From contig CM030710.1 of the NCBI GenBank assembly GCA_017979445.1, positions 12,634,248 through 12,698,247 on the forward strand: a stretch of 64,000 nucleotides of DNA. The letters are read 5' to 3'. Below, piece by piece: positions 10,781-23,183 of the stretch (the stretch's first letter is position 1; every line of letters begins with the position of its first letter). The translations under genes were made by a program, and so were the position numbers. Source of the DNA: Akebia trifoliata (lineage: Eukaryota > Streptophyta > Magnoliopsida > Ranunculales > Lardizabalaceae). The notes under the pieces are model-generated. The model worked only from the letters and a program-made list of their open reading frames with translations, was not told where the DNA came from and made no database searches.

Positions 10781-12528
10781 TGATAAGAATGCAAAATTTC
10801 ATATTTTTCTCCTTTAATATTTAGTCCTTTATACATATTTAGTACCTAAATGTACTCATTATTTTTTTATTTTGATTTAGGATGCAAATGGAGGTGTTAA
10901 GTGCAAATCGAAATTAATTGGGCGATTTTGGACAGTTTCGATATTGCTTCGTAATCTGGGCATAACTCTCTCATCCGAACTCTAATTAAGATGATTCCAA
11001 ATACTATGAAACGCTGAGAAAAAGATCTAAAACTTTCGTGTTTTGAGTTTTGAGAGATAATGACTGTATCAAGGTAAAAATTGGGTTTGAAGTTGCTACA
11101 CGTACACTGTTGACGCGAATTTGACGCGAATTTGATAAAAATTTGACGAGGTTTATTTTCGAAAGTCTCCAAATCTAGTGCACGAAAATTCCAACTAAAA
11201 CACCACTTTTTTAATTATATTAGGACTTTATTTTATTTTAATTAGTCGGATTTATATATTGTTATTGGAGGATAAGATTTAGAATATTTTTTTTAGGAGA
11301 TTTTGTTGGCTTCTAAGAAGGAAGAGAAGAACGGGTAAAAAAAAGGAAAAAAGAAGATCTCTCGGGCTCTCTCTCTTGCTCTTTTTCTATTAAGTTTTTT
11401 TTTTTTTTAATCTTTTCTTTAGGAAAGAAGTGGCTGAAACTTGGGGAACTAGGGGCCAACGAGTTGCTGTCAAGAAGAAGGAGAAGTTGCTAAAATTTTT
11501 CAGCAGCATTATTGCCAAGATGTTTACAATGTTGCTGCTTGTTTTCGTTTTCAACCATCAACATCATCGCTGTGAGGAACATCACCACCAACACATTTCA
11601 AACTTCTTTCGTTGTGTTAAAAAGTGTAACCCTTATGATTTTTATTTATTTTTATTATTGCAACCCTGGTTGCTTTTAGATTAAAGAACATCTTGTTGGA
11701 TTCTTAAGTTGGAAATTTTTAATTCAATGAGTTAGTGACTTTCAGATTCATTAATTGATGTTTTCGGATTGGTGATATGTAAACACATGAATCAATGAAT
11801 TTTAATTATGTATGCTGAATTTTCAGTTTGGTCATATTGAAAACTTTGATATTAACGGTCATTGAAGCCATAATTGTATCTGTAATCACCTAATTGATTT
11901 GGAATATGATTTAAAAGTGGTAAAAACTATGAACAATAGTTGTGATCTGAAAATTGCATGTTCTTTAGCCATGGACTTTTCCATAGGTTTGAAGAGTAAG
12001 TTATTGAATCATAATTCATTTTGATCTTAATGATTTGTTTAAGAAGTTGTAAGGATACGCTAAGTATTAACTTGATTGCTTAATCAAAATAACTAGGTGA
12101 TGGACTTTTCCAAAACCCTAGGGATTATCTAAGAAGGAATTTATAAGATGCATGATCTCTTTAGGCTTGCACTTTGATTCAATTCAGATATGTAATTAAG
12201 GCATAAAATTCGTTATCTATGTTGAAGCAATTTGATTAGTCATTTAATGAATTTGTTTTTCTGAATTGTGAGAGAAGATGATCAATTGTAAATAATTATT
12301 TCTTTCTTTTTATTTTTATTATTTTTTTTAAATCCGAATCGTCAAAATTGAAACCCCTACAAATTTGATAATATGTTTGTTTTCAATTTGTTAATTAAAC
12401 TAACTAAAATTTGTTATGATTCTTTAGAATAGGAGTACCCGCAATCCCCGGCCAATAACGATACCCTACAAATCACTTTACTACAATCTTCTATAGGGTT
12501 TATTGATGACTAAAAATATGGTCAATCA
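10781..12528 (+). repeat. 5' LTR of the nested Athila-like element (1748 bp)
   Basis: It begins TGATAAGAATGC and ends GGTCAATCA, followed two bases later by the primer-binding site. Bases 11552-12528 are repeated at 16338-17316. The open frame at 11430-11684 lies wholly inside the LTR and shows no recognisable domain. Confidence 0.9.
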
Positions 12529-12530
12529 AA

Positions 12531-12547
12531 TGGCACCGCTGCCGGGG
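12531..12547 (+). promoter_or_regulatory. primer-binding site, tRNA-Asp type
   Basis: The sequence TGGCACCGCTGCCGGGG starts two bases after the 5' LTR. It is one or two changes from the tRNA-Asp-complementary site typical of plant Athila-type elements. Minus-strand cDNA synthesis would start here. Confidence 0.8.
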
Positions 12548-12774
12548 ATTGCAAAATCCCTATGTTTTAGTGTCATTTAACCTATTAATATTCTATTTTA
12601 CTTGTTGAGCTTGCATGTAATATATCTTGTGTTATACTTATTGAAATTTTAACATGAATCTTTCCTATCACTATGGCGATCACATTGTGAAGTTTTTAGG
12701 AAGGGAAGCTTATTATTATTTTTTCAACTCTAACTTGTATATTGTTGTCTTTACTTTTGGATTCAGGTCCATGA

Positions 12775-14322
12775 ATGTCCGCAGTTAGAAGAAAGACTCA
12801 AGAACTTGCAAAACGCTTGGCCTTGCTAAACGAAGTTGCACATCAACCCCCACCTCACCAAGAGGAAAGGGAAGAGTCGGAAGAGTCAGATAACTCTTCC
12901 TATCCCTTCTCAGACGAGGAAGAAAACATACCTGATTTAGAAGAAGAAAGTGAAGAAGAAGAATTACCAATGGCTGAAACCATTAGACAAATGTCTTCTT
13001 CAATTGATGGGGGAACCGCACCAACTTGTATTACTTATCCAGAACCAGCAATCGACAAAGTAGCTGAGTTTGAACTGAAGAGTGGGTTTTTACACCATTT
13101 GCCCAAATTCCATGGGCTTACTAATGAAGATCCTCATAAGCATCTCAAGGAGTTTCAGTTTGTGTGTTCAAGTATGTGCCTACAGAATGCGGATCTCAAC
13201 ATTTTGAAGCTGAAGTCATTCCCTTTCTCACTTGAAGATAGGGCAAAGACTTGGTTGTTTGATCTACTTTCAGGCTATATGAACACATGGGAGAAGTTGA
13301 TGACTGAGTTTTTGACTAAGAACTTCCCCGCCTCAAGGATTACTATCTTGAGAAAGCAAATAACTGCAATTGAGCAAAGGAAGGATGAGGCATTTTATGC
13401 CTACTATGAGAGATTCAAGAGCTTAGTTGCATCATGTCCTTCACATGGGATGAAGGAAGGAAATCTACTTACTTACTTTTATGAGGGACTCCTCCCTCTT
13501 GAACGTCAATTGTTAGATGCTGCTGTTGGAGGTTCTTTTGTGGATAAGACACCTGAAGTTGCTAAGGAGTTGCTCGCCCAACGTGCTCTTAATTATCAAC
13601 AATATGAAGGAGTGTTAAACTCCACTCGTGGGGTGAATGAGGTATCTTCTAACTCTACTCTTGAGGAAAAAGTAAATAAAATGTCTACTCTTCTGTCTCA
13701 GGTATTGAACGTGAATGGAGTACAAGTACAAGAAGTTGCTCAAACCTGTGGTGTGTGCTGTACTCAAGGGCATCCAACTGACCAATGCCCCCAACTGATC
13801 AATAATGGAGGATGGGAGTCTCTTAACGCTGTTGGGTTTCAAGGTAATCAAGGTGGACAAAGGTATAACCCTTTCTCTAACACATATAACCCTGGACTTA
13901 GAGATCACCCCAATTTACGTTGGGCCAACAATGATAATATTCAGAACCCTCAAGGACAAGGGCAAGTGTTTCCACGCCTTCCATGTTTTCTGATGAGACC
14001 TCAGGTACCTCAAAACTTTGTCTCACCTCAGGTACCTCAAAACTTTGTATCTAATCCTCATGTGCCTACAAATTCTAATGCTCCTAATTATGATGAAATT
14101 TTAAAGTCCCTTGCTCAAGGGCAACATAATTTTAATACTGCTACTCAAGCTCTTGTTACAGGTCAACAGGCTCACACTAAAGACATTGTAGAGTTGAAAA
14201 AGCAGTTGGGACAAGTGGTAAACTTCATGGGAAAGATAACCGAGAGCGGAAAATTGCCTAGCAAGCTAAAGCTGTTACGACAAGGAGTGGTAAGACCCTT
14301 GTGGATGTTCCCAAAACTCTAA
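12775..14322 (+). pseudogene. gag: Athila-type Gag (515 codons, then frameshift)
   Basis: Gag is the structural protein that forms the virus-like particle in the cytoplasm and packages the element RNA. Residues 31-66 are strongly acidic. Residues 98-280 form the conserved retrotransposon Gag core, with LPKFHGL near 109 and a TW-containing helix near 159. A zinc knuckle of the form C-x2-C-x4-H-x4-C is complete at C325, C328, H333 and C338. A short duplicated segment, PQVPQNFVS, lies near residue 410. The start at 12775 is chosen because the ATG four bases upstream opens only a few codons. The frame shifts near 14262, where the pol frame takes over. In this lineage gag and pol are usually one frame, so the shift is probably damage. 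Confidence 0.9.
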
Positions 14323-16361
14323 AGAAGGCCCAAGTTACCCACAATGAGGAAAAGGACAAAGAGAAAGATCCTGCCACATCAAAGACAGAAATGATTAGTC
14401 CTTCATCATCTGAGAAGGCTTTGAAACCTCAAGGTAATGAGCAAAACCCTAAAAATTCTTTCGATTATAGTCCTTTTGCTCGTGTGCCTTTTCCTAGTAG
14501 GTTTGCCAAAACCAAGAAGGATGAATCTGATCAAGCCATCTTGGAGATTTTTAAGAAGGTACAAGTCAACATGCCTTTGATTGAGTGTTTGAAGCAAGTG
14601 CCAAAATATGCCAAATTTTTGAAAGAGCTTTGCACTACAAGGTGGCAAACTCATGAGAAAGAGGTGGTAAAGATGAATGAGACAGTCTCTGCTGTCATCC
14701 AAAGGAAATTACCACCAAAGCTTAAGGATCCAGGGGGTTTTTCTGTTCCTTGTGTGATTGGTACGAATAAATTTGATAATGTCATGTTAGACTTAGGAGC
14801 TTCAATTAATGTGATGCCTTATAGTTTTTATGCTTCTTTAGATCTGGGTGAACTTAAAAGTGATAATGTTGTTATCCAATTGGCTGATCGATCTAACAAG
14901 TATCCTAAAGGATACATTGAGGATGTTCTTGTGCAGGTGAATCAACTCATTTTTCCCGCGGACTTCTATGTCCTTGATATGGAAGAGGCACCCCTAAATT
15001 CCACTCCATTACTTTTAGGGCGCCCATTCATGAGGACTGCAAGAACAAAGATCGATGTTTATGGAGGAACATTGACCATGGAATTTGATAATGAAATTAT
15101 ACGCTTCAACATCTTTGAAGCAATGAGGTATCCATTGACTGACATTAAACCCTATTTTTCTATTGATATTATTGATTCATTTGCGCAGAGGTTTATGGAA
15201 GCAATGGAAGAGGATGAATTGAAAGTAACACTATCTCAAGGAGTTGGTTATAATGAGAATGGAGATTCCATTTCTAAAGCTGAGTTGGAGAAGGCTGAGG
15301 AGCCCATTGTGATTAGAACCGTGGCCTCCCTTGAGTCCCTACCCATTTTACCAAGGTATATTCCTCCTTTGTCCCTTCCTATTTCTACTAACAAGATGTT
15401 ACTTTCAGTGATACAGGCCCCTACACTTGAGCTTAAGGTTTTGCCAGATCACTTGAAGTATGTCTTTTTGGGGGATAAGGAGACGCTGCCTGTTATTATA
15501 TCCTCGAAGTTGGAGAAGAATCAAGAGAAGAAGCTTGTGGACATTCTTAAGAAGTATGAGACCGCCATTGGTTGGACTTTGGCAGATATCAAGGGAATCA
15601 ACCCAACCATGTGCGTCCATAGAATCCTATTGGAAGATGGTGCCAAACCCACCAGAGAAGCCCAGAGACGCCTACATCCACCCATGATGAAGGTAGTGCA
15701 AGATGAGATAATAAAATTACTTGATTGTGGCGTTATTTACCCTATTTCAGATAGCAAGTGGGTGTCTCCTATTCAAGTTGTGCCAAAGAAGTCTGGAGTT
15801 ACTGTAGTAAAGAATGAGGAGAATGAGCTAGTACCTCAACGAGTTGTGACTGGTTATCGAGTTTGCATAGATTATAGAAAGCTCAATGCGTCAACAAGGA
15901 AGGACCATTTCCCTCTGCCCTTTATCGATAAGATGCTTGAGAGGTTAGCTGGTTACCCTTTTTATTGCTTTTTGGATGGATATAGTGGGTACAACCAGAT
16001 CTGTATAGCCCAAGAGGATCAAGAGAAGACCACCTTCACTTGCCCTTTTGGCACTTATGCCTACAGACGTATGCCATTTGGATTGTGTAATGCACCAGGT
16101 ACGTTTCAACATTGTATGCTTTCCATTTTTTCTGAATACATTGAGAATATCATTGAGGTCTTTATGGATGCTTTTAGTGTCTTTGGTATAGATTTTGATG
16201 CATGCTTAGGAAATTTGGAACTTATTTTAAAACGTTGTGTTGAAACTAATTTGGTTCTGAATTGGGAAAAGTGTCACTTCATGGTGACTCAAGGGATTGT
16301 TTTAGGACATATTATATCTGCTAGGGGGATTGAGGTTCAACCATCAACATCATCGCCGTGA
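14301..16361 (+). pseudogene. pol: truncated Athila-type Pol: protease and RT with a broken active site
   Basis: The 686-codon frame starts just after the frame change; homology begins slightly upstream, near 14263. The protease-like motif D-L-G-A-S lies at residues 164-168. RT begins near residue 430, with PFGLCNAP at 592-599. The catalytic box reads F-M-D-A at residues 621-624, where an F/Y-x-D-D box is required, so the second aspartate is lost (codon GCT at 16170-16172). The last RT residues run through the phrase LGHIISARGIEV, then 3' LTR sequence is read until a stop. RNase H and integrase are absent. The product could not support reverse transcription. Confidence 0.92.
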
Positions 16362-17316
16362 GGAACATCACCACCAACACATCTCAAACTTCTTTCGTTG
16401 TGTTAAAAAGTGTAACCCTTATGACTTTTATTTATTTTTATTATTGCAACCCTGGTTGCTTTTGGATTAAAGAACATCTTGTTGGATTCTTATGTTGGAA
16501 ATTTTTAATTCAATGAGTTAGTGACTTTCAGATTCATTAATTGATGTTTTCGGATTGGTGATATGTAGACACATGAATCAGTGAATTTTAATTATGCATG
16601 CTGAATTTTCAGTTTGGTCATATTGAAAACTTTGATATTAACGGTCATTGAAGCCATAATTGTATCTCTAATCACCTAATTGATTTGGAATATGATTTAA
16701 AAGTGGTAAAAACTATGAACAATAGTTGTGATCTGAAAATTGCATGTTCTTTAGCCATGGACTTTTCCATAGGTTTGAAGAGTAGGTTATTGAATCATAA
16801 TTCTTTTTTATCTTAATGATTTGTTTAAGAAGTTGTAAGGATACGCTAAGTATTAACTTGATTGCTTAATCAAAATAACTAGGTGATGGACTTTTCCAAA
16901 ACCCTAGGGATTATCTAAGAAGGAATTTATAAGATGCATGATCTCTTTAGGCTTGCACTTTGATTCAATTCAGATATGTAATTAAGGCATAAAATTCGTT
17001 ATCTATGTTGAAGCAATTTGATTAGTCATTTAATGAATTTGTTTTTCTGAATTGTGAGAGAAGATGATCAATTGTAAATAATTATTTCTTTCTTTTTATT
17101 TTTATTATTATTTTTTTAATCCGAATCGCCAAAATTGAAACCCCTACAAATTTGTGTAATATGTTTGTTTTCAATTTGTTAATTAAACTAATTAAAATTT
17201 GTTATGACTCTTTAGAATAGGAGTACCCGCAATCCCCGGCCAATAACGATACCCTACAAATCACTTTACTACAATCTTCTATAGAGTTTATTGATGACTA
17301 AAAATATGGTCAATCA
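16338..17316 (+). repeat. 3' LTR remnant of the nested element (979 bp)
   Basis: It matches 11552-12528 of the 5' LTR at about 98% by eye and ends in the same TCAATCA. Its first 771 bp were lost in the deletion that fused it to pol. The shared bases at the junction are only TT, which points to end joining rather than recombination between repeats. Confidence 0.92.
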
Positions 17317-17321
17317 GTCAG
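17317..17321. repeat. target-site duplication GTCAG, right
   Basis: It pairs with GTCAG at 10776-10780. After it, the Ogre-like UTR resumes with GATCGTTGAATTTTG. Confidence 0.9.
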
Positions 17322-19552
17322 ATCGTTGAATTTTGAAAAAATTCTCCTTGACTAATACAAATGCAATGTGGGTGCATGTGTGTGCCATTGTATAGTGATG
17401 ATTTTGAAAATGCGTATCTCCATACTGCACATTCATACTAAGAGGATGGCAAACTGTGTAAGGTCAACATAAAATCCGTGCAATATGTTTTTCAGAAAAT
17501 CAGATAAAACTGAGTAAAATCTAAGAATAAACTGAGCAGGTCTGAGTAGGTCTGAGTAAAATCCGAGATGACCCTCGACAGTATCTAAGCAAATTCGAGA
17601 AAACCCTTGGCGATATCTGAGTAAAATCCAAGAAAACCCTCGGCGGTGTCCGAGCAAAATCCGAGAAAGAATCTCGACAGGTCTGAGCAAAATTTGAGTA
17701 GGTCTGAGTAAATGTCGAGATGACCCTCGACGGTATCTGAGCAAATCAGAGAAAACCCTTGGCGGTATCTGAGCAAAATCCGAGACGTATCTCGGCGGGT
17801 CTGAGTAAAATCTGAGTAGGTCTGAGTAAAATCCGAGATGACTCTCGGCGATATCTGAGAAAATCATCGACGGTGTCTAAGCAAAATCTGAGTAGATCTG
17901 AGTAAAATTCGAAAAAACCCTCGGCGTCGTCTGAGCAAAATCTGAGAAAACCCTCGATGGTATCTGAGCAATCTGAGAAAGAATTTCAGCAGGTCTGAGC
18001 AAAATCTGAGTAAAATCAGAGAAAACCCTCGGTGGTGTCTGAGCGAAATCCGATAATGAATCTCGACGGGTCTTAGCAAAATCTAAGCAAGTCTGAGTAA
18101 AATCCGAGAAAACCCTCGGCGGTGTCTGAGCAATTCGAGAAAGAATCTCTGTAGGTCTGAGCAAAATCTGAGTAAAATCCGAGAAAACCCTCGGCGGTGT
18201 CTAAGCAAAATTTGAGAATGAATCTCGACGGGTCTGAGCAAAATCTGAGCAGGTCTGAGTAAAATACTGGAGTAAAAAATCTCACTCCACAGGAATCATT
18301 TTTTTCTTTTAGATGGTCAGGTCAACATTTGAACCTCAGGGGTTTTCAAAAAATGCTATCAAAAGGGTAAACTTTAATTTCAAATTTTCCTTATCCTTTG
18401 GGGTTGGAATTGATCAGGCTTAAGAACAAAAAAAATGCCCCTAGTTTGATAAGACATTGCACTGGGGATAATTGAACATATTTTGAAATGACGTGCCCCT
18501 ACTGTAAGGGGAAAATAAATAAGCTTCCAAACAAAAGAAAAGATGCCCCTCAATATGAAAATTAGAAGTCTTAGATTACCACAAGTGCAATAAGGATTCA
18601 CTTTTAATTTTCATTTTATTGAAGATTATGAGTCAAGTTCATCTGTTGGGAACAAATATTAACTTTTGAGATTCATCTTGGAGATCATGTTCTTTCCCCT
18701 TTGGTTGACTTAGGAAAGTAAAATTTTCCAGATCAGTCATAGACGAGATACATGGGGCTTTTAAGTCTTTGCCTGTCTTAAACTGGGTATTGAAGCTTGG
18801 TCATTTCAGATTTCTAATGCTTTGACTCGGCTCGTCTTTCAGATTCTTAGTTCGACGGAGATTTTCTTTTGATTGTTCTATCTTTTGCCTAGATTGCATG
18901 TTCAGGTTTTCAATTTAGCGAGCATGCTCTAACTTTTGCCTAGACCACCTTTTCAGGTTTTCGATCTAGCAAGCTTACAAATTTATTTTTCTTTGTTCTG
19001 ATTGTTGTCAAGGTCGTCCTTTAGAATTTTCAACCTTGAGAGCTTGCCTTAATTTTTGCTTAAGCCGCCCTTTCGGGTTTTCAACTTAGCAAGCTATCTT
19101 TTTTTGGAGTTCTGGAGTTACTATCTGATCACGGTTGCTATTTTCCTCGACCATTTCATGCGGTACTTAGGAGGACTTCCATAGGTGGGCTTAGGAATAG
19201 GCTAAGAAATAAAGGAGATTTGAGGCTCAAGAACCCGAATGCCCCTTGTGTGGCATTCCTTTAAAATAGTTTTCTTTTCCTTCCCCATTTTGACAATTTT
19301 TCTTTATGGAGAACATATATATTTTTTATTTTGAACGGGTCGGGCCTGAAGTAACTTCTCAGGTTGCCTACGTACACCATAATTTTTGGATCAAACCAAA
19401 ATGTAGTTCGAACATTTATCTCCCCTGGGTTAAGTGATCAGCCTGATAAAGAAAAAGGTTTTTTTTTTTTTTTTTTTAATGGCTGCAAGGGGCTGAGAAA
19501 GGAGATATTTAATTGGGTGATAGGAAAATTGGTTCGACCAAAGATGGCCTCC
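17322..19552 (-). repeat. Ogre-like 3' UTR, inner part
   Basis: This non-coding region lies between the pol stop (19553-19555) and the nested insertion. It holds the 33-bp minisatellite, several ATGCCCCT-type phrases, and a block at 19335-19385 (phrase GGTTGCCTACGTAC) that is conserved in the other two Ogre-like copies at 46110-46160 and 52995-53045. Repeated AGNTTTTCNACCTNG-type phrases near 18900-19090 form a loose, longer repeat. A T-run sits at 19459-19478. Confidence 0.8.
17510..18273 (-). repeat. 33-bp minisatellite, about 23 copies
   Basis: In plus reading the unit is about TCTGAGYAAAATCYGAGAA followed by AACCCTCGGCGGTG. Because 33 is a multiple of three, every frame stays open and gives false proteins with an 11-residue repeat. 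The homologous unit is present at 54383-54712 on the other strand. Such UTR minisatellites are known in Ogre-type elements. Confidence 0.92.
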
Positions 19553-20620
19553 TTAAATGTAATACCGCTTGATCTGGTCAAGGTTTGTCGATTCTGGTAA
19601 TTCGATGCCATCGTGATCTTGGAGTTTGACAACTTTATTAGGCAGTACCTCTTTGACAATAAAAGGACCTCCCCAATTGGGCTTGAATTTGCCTTTAGGA
19701 TCGAAAATTGGTGCTCAATTTTCTTTAATTACGATGTCTCCAACTTGTAAATCGCAAACTTTAACCATTTTATCAAACGCCCGAGCGACTCTTCTCTAGT
19801 AGGCTTGCACGTGGTACAATGCTTTATGCTGTTTTTGATCGATTAAGTTCAACTCTTCGTACCAGTGATGAATCCAGTCTGCTTTGGATAACTGACTTTC
19901 CATTAGAATCCTAAGGGACGGGATTTCCATTTCAACTAGCAAGATAGCTTCCATTCCGTACACTAGTGAATAAGGGGTGGCTCCGGTGGAAAATCATATC
20001 AAGGTACGGTATGCCCAGAGTGCAAATGGTAATTTTTTAAACCAATCCCTATGCAATTGACACATCTTCCTGATGATCGTCTTGAGATTCTTATTGGCTG
20101 CTTCAACTGCTCCGTTAGCCTCGGGACGGTACGGTGATGATTTGTGGTGTCGGATCTTGAACTTTGAACATAGAGAAATAAATTCAGCTTTGAAATGTGG
20201 CCCGTTATCAGAGATCAGTTCAGAAGGTATCCCATATCGACTGATAATATGTGTTTGGATGAACTTGGCAACTTTGGATGCAGTGAGAACAGCATATGAG
20301 GTGGCCTCCACCCATTTTGTAAAATAATCAATGGCTACGAGAATGTACTCATGTCCATTTGATGTTTTAGGTGTGATTTTGCGAATTATGTCGATACCCC
20401 AAACAGAAAATAACCACGGCAAAGTCAAACCAACTAACTGAGATGGAGGTACATGTATGAGGTTAGCATGTACTTGGCATTTATGGCAGGTCTTGACCAA
20501 GTGATGACAGTCTGTTTCCATTGTTGGCCAATAATATCCCTGTCTCATGATTCATTTGGCTAACATCTTCTCACTCATATGCGGTCCACAGTCTCCAGAA
20601 TGTAATTCTTCCATTAACCG
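19553..20620 (-). pseudogene. Ogre-like integrase
   Basis: Integrase inserts the cDNA into the genome. The longest clean piece is 20548-19994 (184 codons). It has the C-x2-C half of the zinc-binding region at its residues 21 and 24, and the catalytic triad D53, D114 and E149, giving D-x60-D-x34-E. The histidine half lies upstream, behind a TGA stop near 20555. The C-terminal part, with a GGPFIV box and ending at a TAA at 19553-19555, is in another frame with a TGG-to-stop change. The triad is intact but the protein is broken by at least two stops and a frameshift. Confidence 0.88.
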
Positions 20621-20833
20621 TTTAGTTTAATTTTCGTCAACACATGACAAATGAATTCCATCATAAGACCTCTTATATAAGTTTCCTGCGTACAGGATGA
20701 ACTGAGATGTGAATCTCTGTAGAGTTTGTCGTTCTTTCCTCGACGCTTCAACTGGGAACTCTTGTTTTTCCAATACTTTCTGGATGTCAATGTACCATGA
20801 CTTTCCGTCAGAGAGTCGAGCAGCGATGTCGAC

Positions 20834-21517
20834 CTAATGGCAATATGCAAGTTTATCTTTGATTACGACTGTGATAGGCCTTAGTTCCATGCCTGAAAGC
20901 AAATGAATCATCGAAGAAAGAGTAGCCAGAGCGTCAGTGAATCTGTTCTCTTCCCTTGACAGATGTTGGAACAAGATGGCTTTGAACTTCCTTACTAAAT
21001 TTAGCAGATACTCGTGATAGGGTTTCAGTTTCACGTCTTTAGTTTTTCATTCTTCCAACGACTGATGTATAATCAAAGCTGAATCTCCAAATACTTCAAT
21101 TTCTGTGATACCCAGATTCAAAGCAGCCTCGAGCCCGGAGATGCACGCTTCGTATTCAGTTGTATTATTAGTATTGGAGAAAGTTAACTTAATAGCAATT
21201 GGAATGTGCCATCCTTCGGGAGAGAACAAGACTGTCCCTATTCCATACCGGTTCATATTCGCTGCTCCATCAAAGTATAACTGCCATACTCTATCTCGCG
21301 ACTCTTCTTCAAGGTCCAGGATATTTTCATCTGGGAATTGATCGATAGGTCTTGTTCCTTCTGCCATTGGATGATCAGCCAAGTATTCTGCTACCGCTCT
21401 TCTCTTGATAGACTTCTGTGTAACATGCGTAATATCAAATTCTGATAACAACAACAACCAACGTGCAGTTCTACCTGTCAATGCCGACTTATCGAAGAGA
21501 TATTTTAGGGGGTCCAT
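20834..21517 (-). pseudogene. second (archaeal-type) RNase H of the Ogre-like Pol
   Basis: Downstream of the RT-linked RNase H comes a second RNase H domain, as known in Tat/Ogre elements. In the 156-codon piece 21517-21047 the acidic residues are D83 (YFDGA), E121 (TEYEA) and D145 (FGDSA). The fourth acidic residue is in the next piece, 21034-20834 (NRFTDALA). The two pieces are one frame, separated by a TGA where tryptophan is expected. The linker MDPLKYLF at the start of the piece is the conserved end of the first RNase H. The domain would degrade the RNA strand during cDNA synthesis. Confidence 0.88.
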
Positions 21518-22824
21518 CCAAGATAACAGAATGAGAGAGCATGTACTACCGAAGCCTTTGAGTAGCCCATACTAGTACCAGGAAAGTCTTTTCGAGAGCT
21601 GAATACTTTTGTTCATACTCTAACATCTTCTTGCTGATATAGTAGATGGCCCTCTCTTTGTGATTGTCTTTGTCGTACTATGCCAGCATGCATCCCATAG
21701 CTTCTTCAGTAATTGACAAGTAAAAGAGAAGAGGTTTACCTGGGGTAGGTGGAATCAAAATAGGCAGAGTTGAGAGATACTCCTTAACTTAGTCAAAAGA
21801 TTTTTGGCATTGCTCATTCCATACTGTCGGCTCATTTTTCTTGAGAAGCTTGAATATTCACACACATTGGTGAGTTGAGCAATAAATCTGCTGACATACT
21901 GAATTCTGCCTAAGAACTCCCAAATTTATTTTTCAGTCTTAGGAGGTGTCATTTCTTGTATAGCTTTGATTTTTCCAGGGTCTACTTCGATCTCCCTTTG
22001 ACTGACTACGAATTCGAGTAATTTTCCAAAAGTCACTCCGAATACGCATTTTTGAGGGTTAAGGTGTAACTGGTATTTTTAGATCCTTGTAAGAAACTTT
22101 TCTAATGCAGCGACGTGTCCTGATCGTTCTTTGGATTTCACTATCATGTCATCCACATAGACGTCAACCTCCTTGTGTATCATGTTGTGCAATAAGGTTG
22201 TAGCTGCTCTCTGATAGGTAGTCCTAGCATTCTTCAAACCGAAAGGCATGACTTTGTAGTAAAATGTTCCCCATTACGTGATGAATGATGTCTTTTGCAT
22301 GTCGCAAGGGTCCATCTTTATCTGGTTGTACCCCGAAAATCCATCCATAAACAAAAGCATAGCGTGCCCTGCTGTGTTATCGACCAATACATCTATGTGA
22401 GGAACGAAAAATTGTATTTTGGACTAGCCTTATTCAAATCTCTGAAGTCCACGCACATTCTCACTTTCCCAATTTTTTTGGTAACTGGAATTACATTAGC
22501 AATCCATTCTGGGTATTCTACCACTTCTAAAAATCCTGTATTTATCTGCTTAGTGACCTCTTCCTTAATCTTCAAAGTCCATTCTGGCTTCATACGATGG
22601 AGTTTTTGCTTTATTGGCCGAGCATCGGGATGCAATGGAATTCGATGTTGAACGATATCTGTACTTACTCCTGGCATGTCCTCATTAGACCACGCGAATA
22701 CGTCCTTAAATTTTTTGAGCAAATCCACTATCCCTTCGCGTTCCTCAAGAGATAAGGTGACTCCAATTTGAATCTCTTGAGAATTATCTTTAGTCCCGAG
22801 ATTGACTAGTTCTGTTTCTTCCAT
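21518..22824 (-). pseudogene. Ogre-like reverse transcriptase and first RNase H
   Basis: The frame 22824-22393 encodes the start of RT, with IPLHPDARPIKQKLHRM and VRMCVDFRDLNKASPK. After a frame change the palm domain continues through VMPFGLKNAR (about 22240) to the catalytic Y-V-D-D box (minus strand, about 22155), followed by MIVKSKER. Several further stops and shifts lie between 22300 and 21530. The catalytic box itself is intact. The matching region in the plus-strand copy (50107-50801) is better preserved. Confidence 0.88.
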
Positions 22825-23183
22825 TACAGGTTGAGCTCGATGTTCATCTTCTTGTTCAAGTAGTTTAATTAATTCGATAGGAGTTTCTTCATCAAAGATT
22901 TGTCCTTCGAAGTTAGATTATCAGTTAAATCATTATTGCACTCGAGGTAATCAGAAACTTCTTCTATTTCATTAAAAATAGATGGGGTGACAGGACTTAC
23001 TGCGGACTCGACAGACTCAACATGAGTAGACCCGACATAGAACAAAGGACTTAATACATGGTAATTGGAAAGAGACCCGACTGCGAGTTTGATTACAGAC
23101 TATGGGTTTTGAGCACCACTCTTGATTGACACGTTTCCTTCTTCGAGAAATATCTGAGCAATATTGAGTAAATCCACAGTTTT
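22825..23183 (-). other. degenerate linker between G-patch-like segment and RT
   Basis: No clear domain is visible. Broken frames rich in Glu, Asp and Ser run through it, as in the low-conservation linker of Tat polyproteins. Some Ogre elements have an intron here; I cannot identify splice sites with any confidence. Confidence 0.4.

Larger units (their letters stand above)
10781..17316 (+). mobile_element. internally deleted Athila-like retrotransposon
   Basis: This 6536-bp insertion into the Ogre-like 3' UTR is in plus orientation. It has a complete 5' LTR, a tRNA-Asp-type PBS, gag, protease and most of RT. The coding region then stops abruptly at about 16337 and is joined directly to the inner part of the 3' LTR. 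The rest of pol (the C-terminal end of RT, RNase H, integrase), the PPT and the first 771 bp of the 3' LTR are missing. The remaining LTR parts differ by roughly 18 substitutions over 970 bp, so it is younger than its host element, as nesting requires. Confidence 0.92.

Noticed and set aside
11430..11684. 84-codon frame with a Lys-rich start
   Set aside because: Entirely inside the 5' LTR of the nested Athila-like element.
17433..18285. Several overlapping minus-strand open frames of 63-144 codons with 11-residue repeats
   Set aside because: They are produced by the 33-bp minisatellite, whose unit length is divisible by three and lacks stops. They lie in a 3' UTR.
22825..23183. Intron between protease and RT, as described for some Ogre elements
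   Set aside because: No convincing donor and acceptor pair could be placed by eye in this decayed copy.
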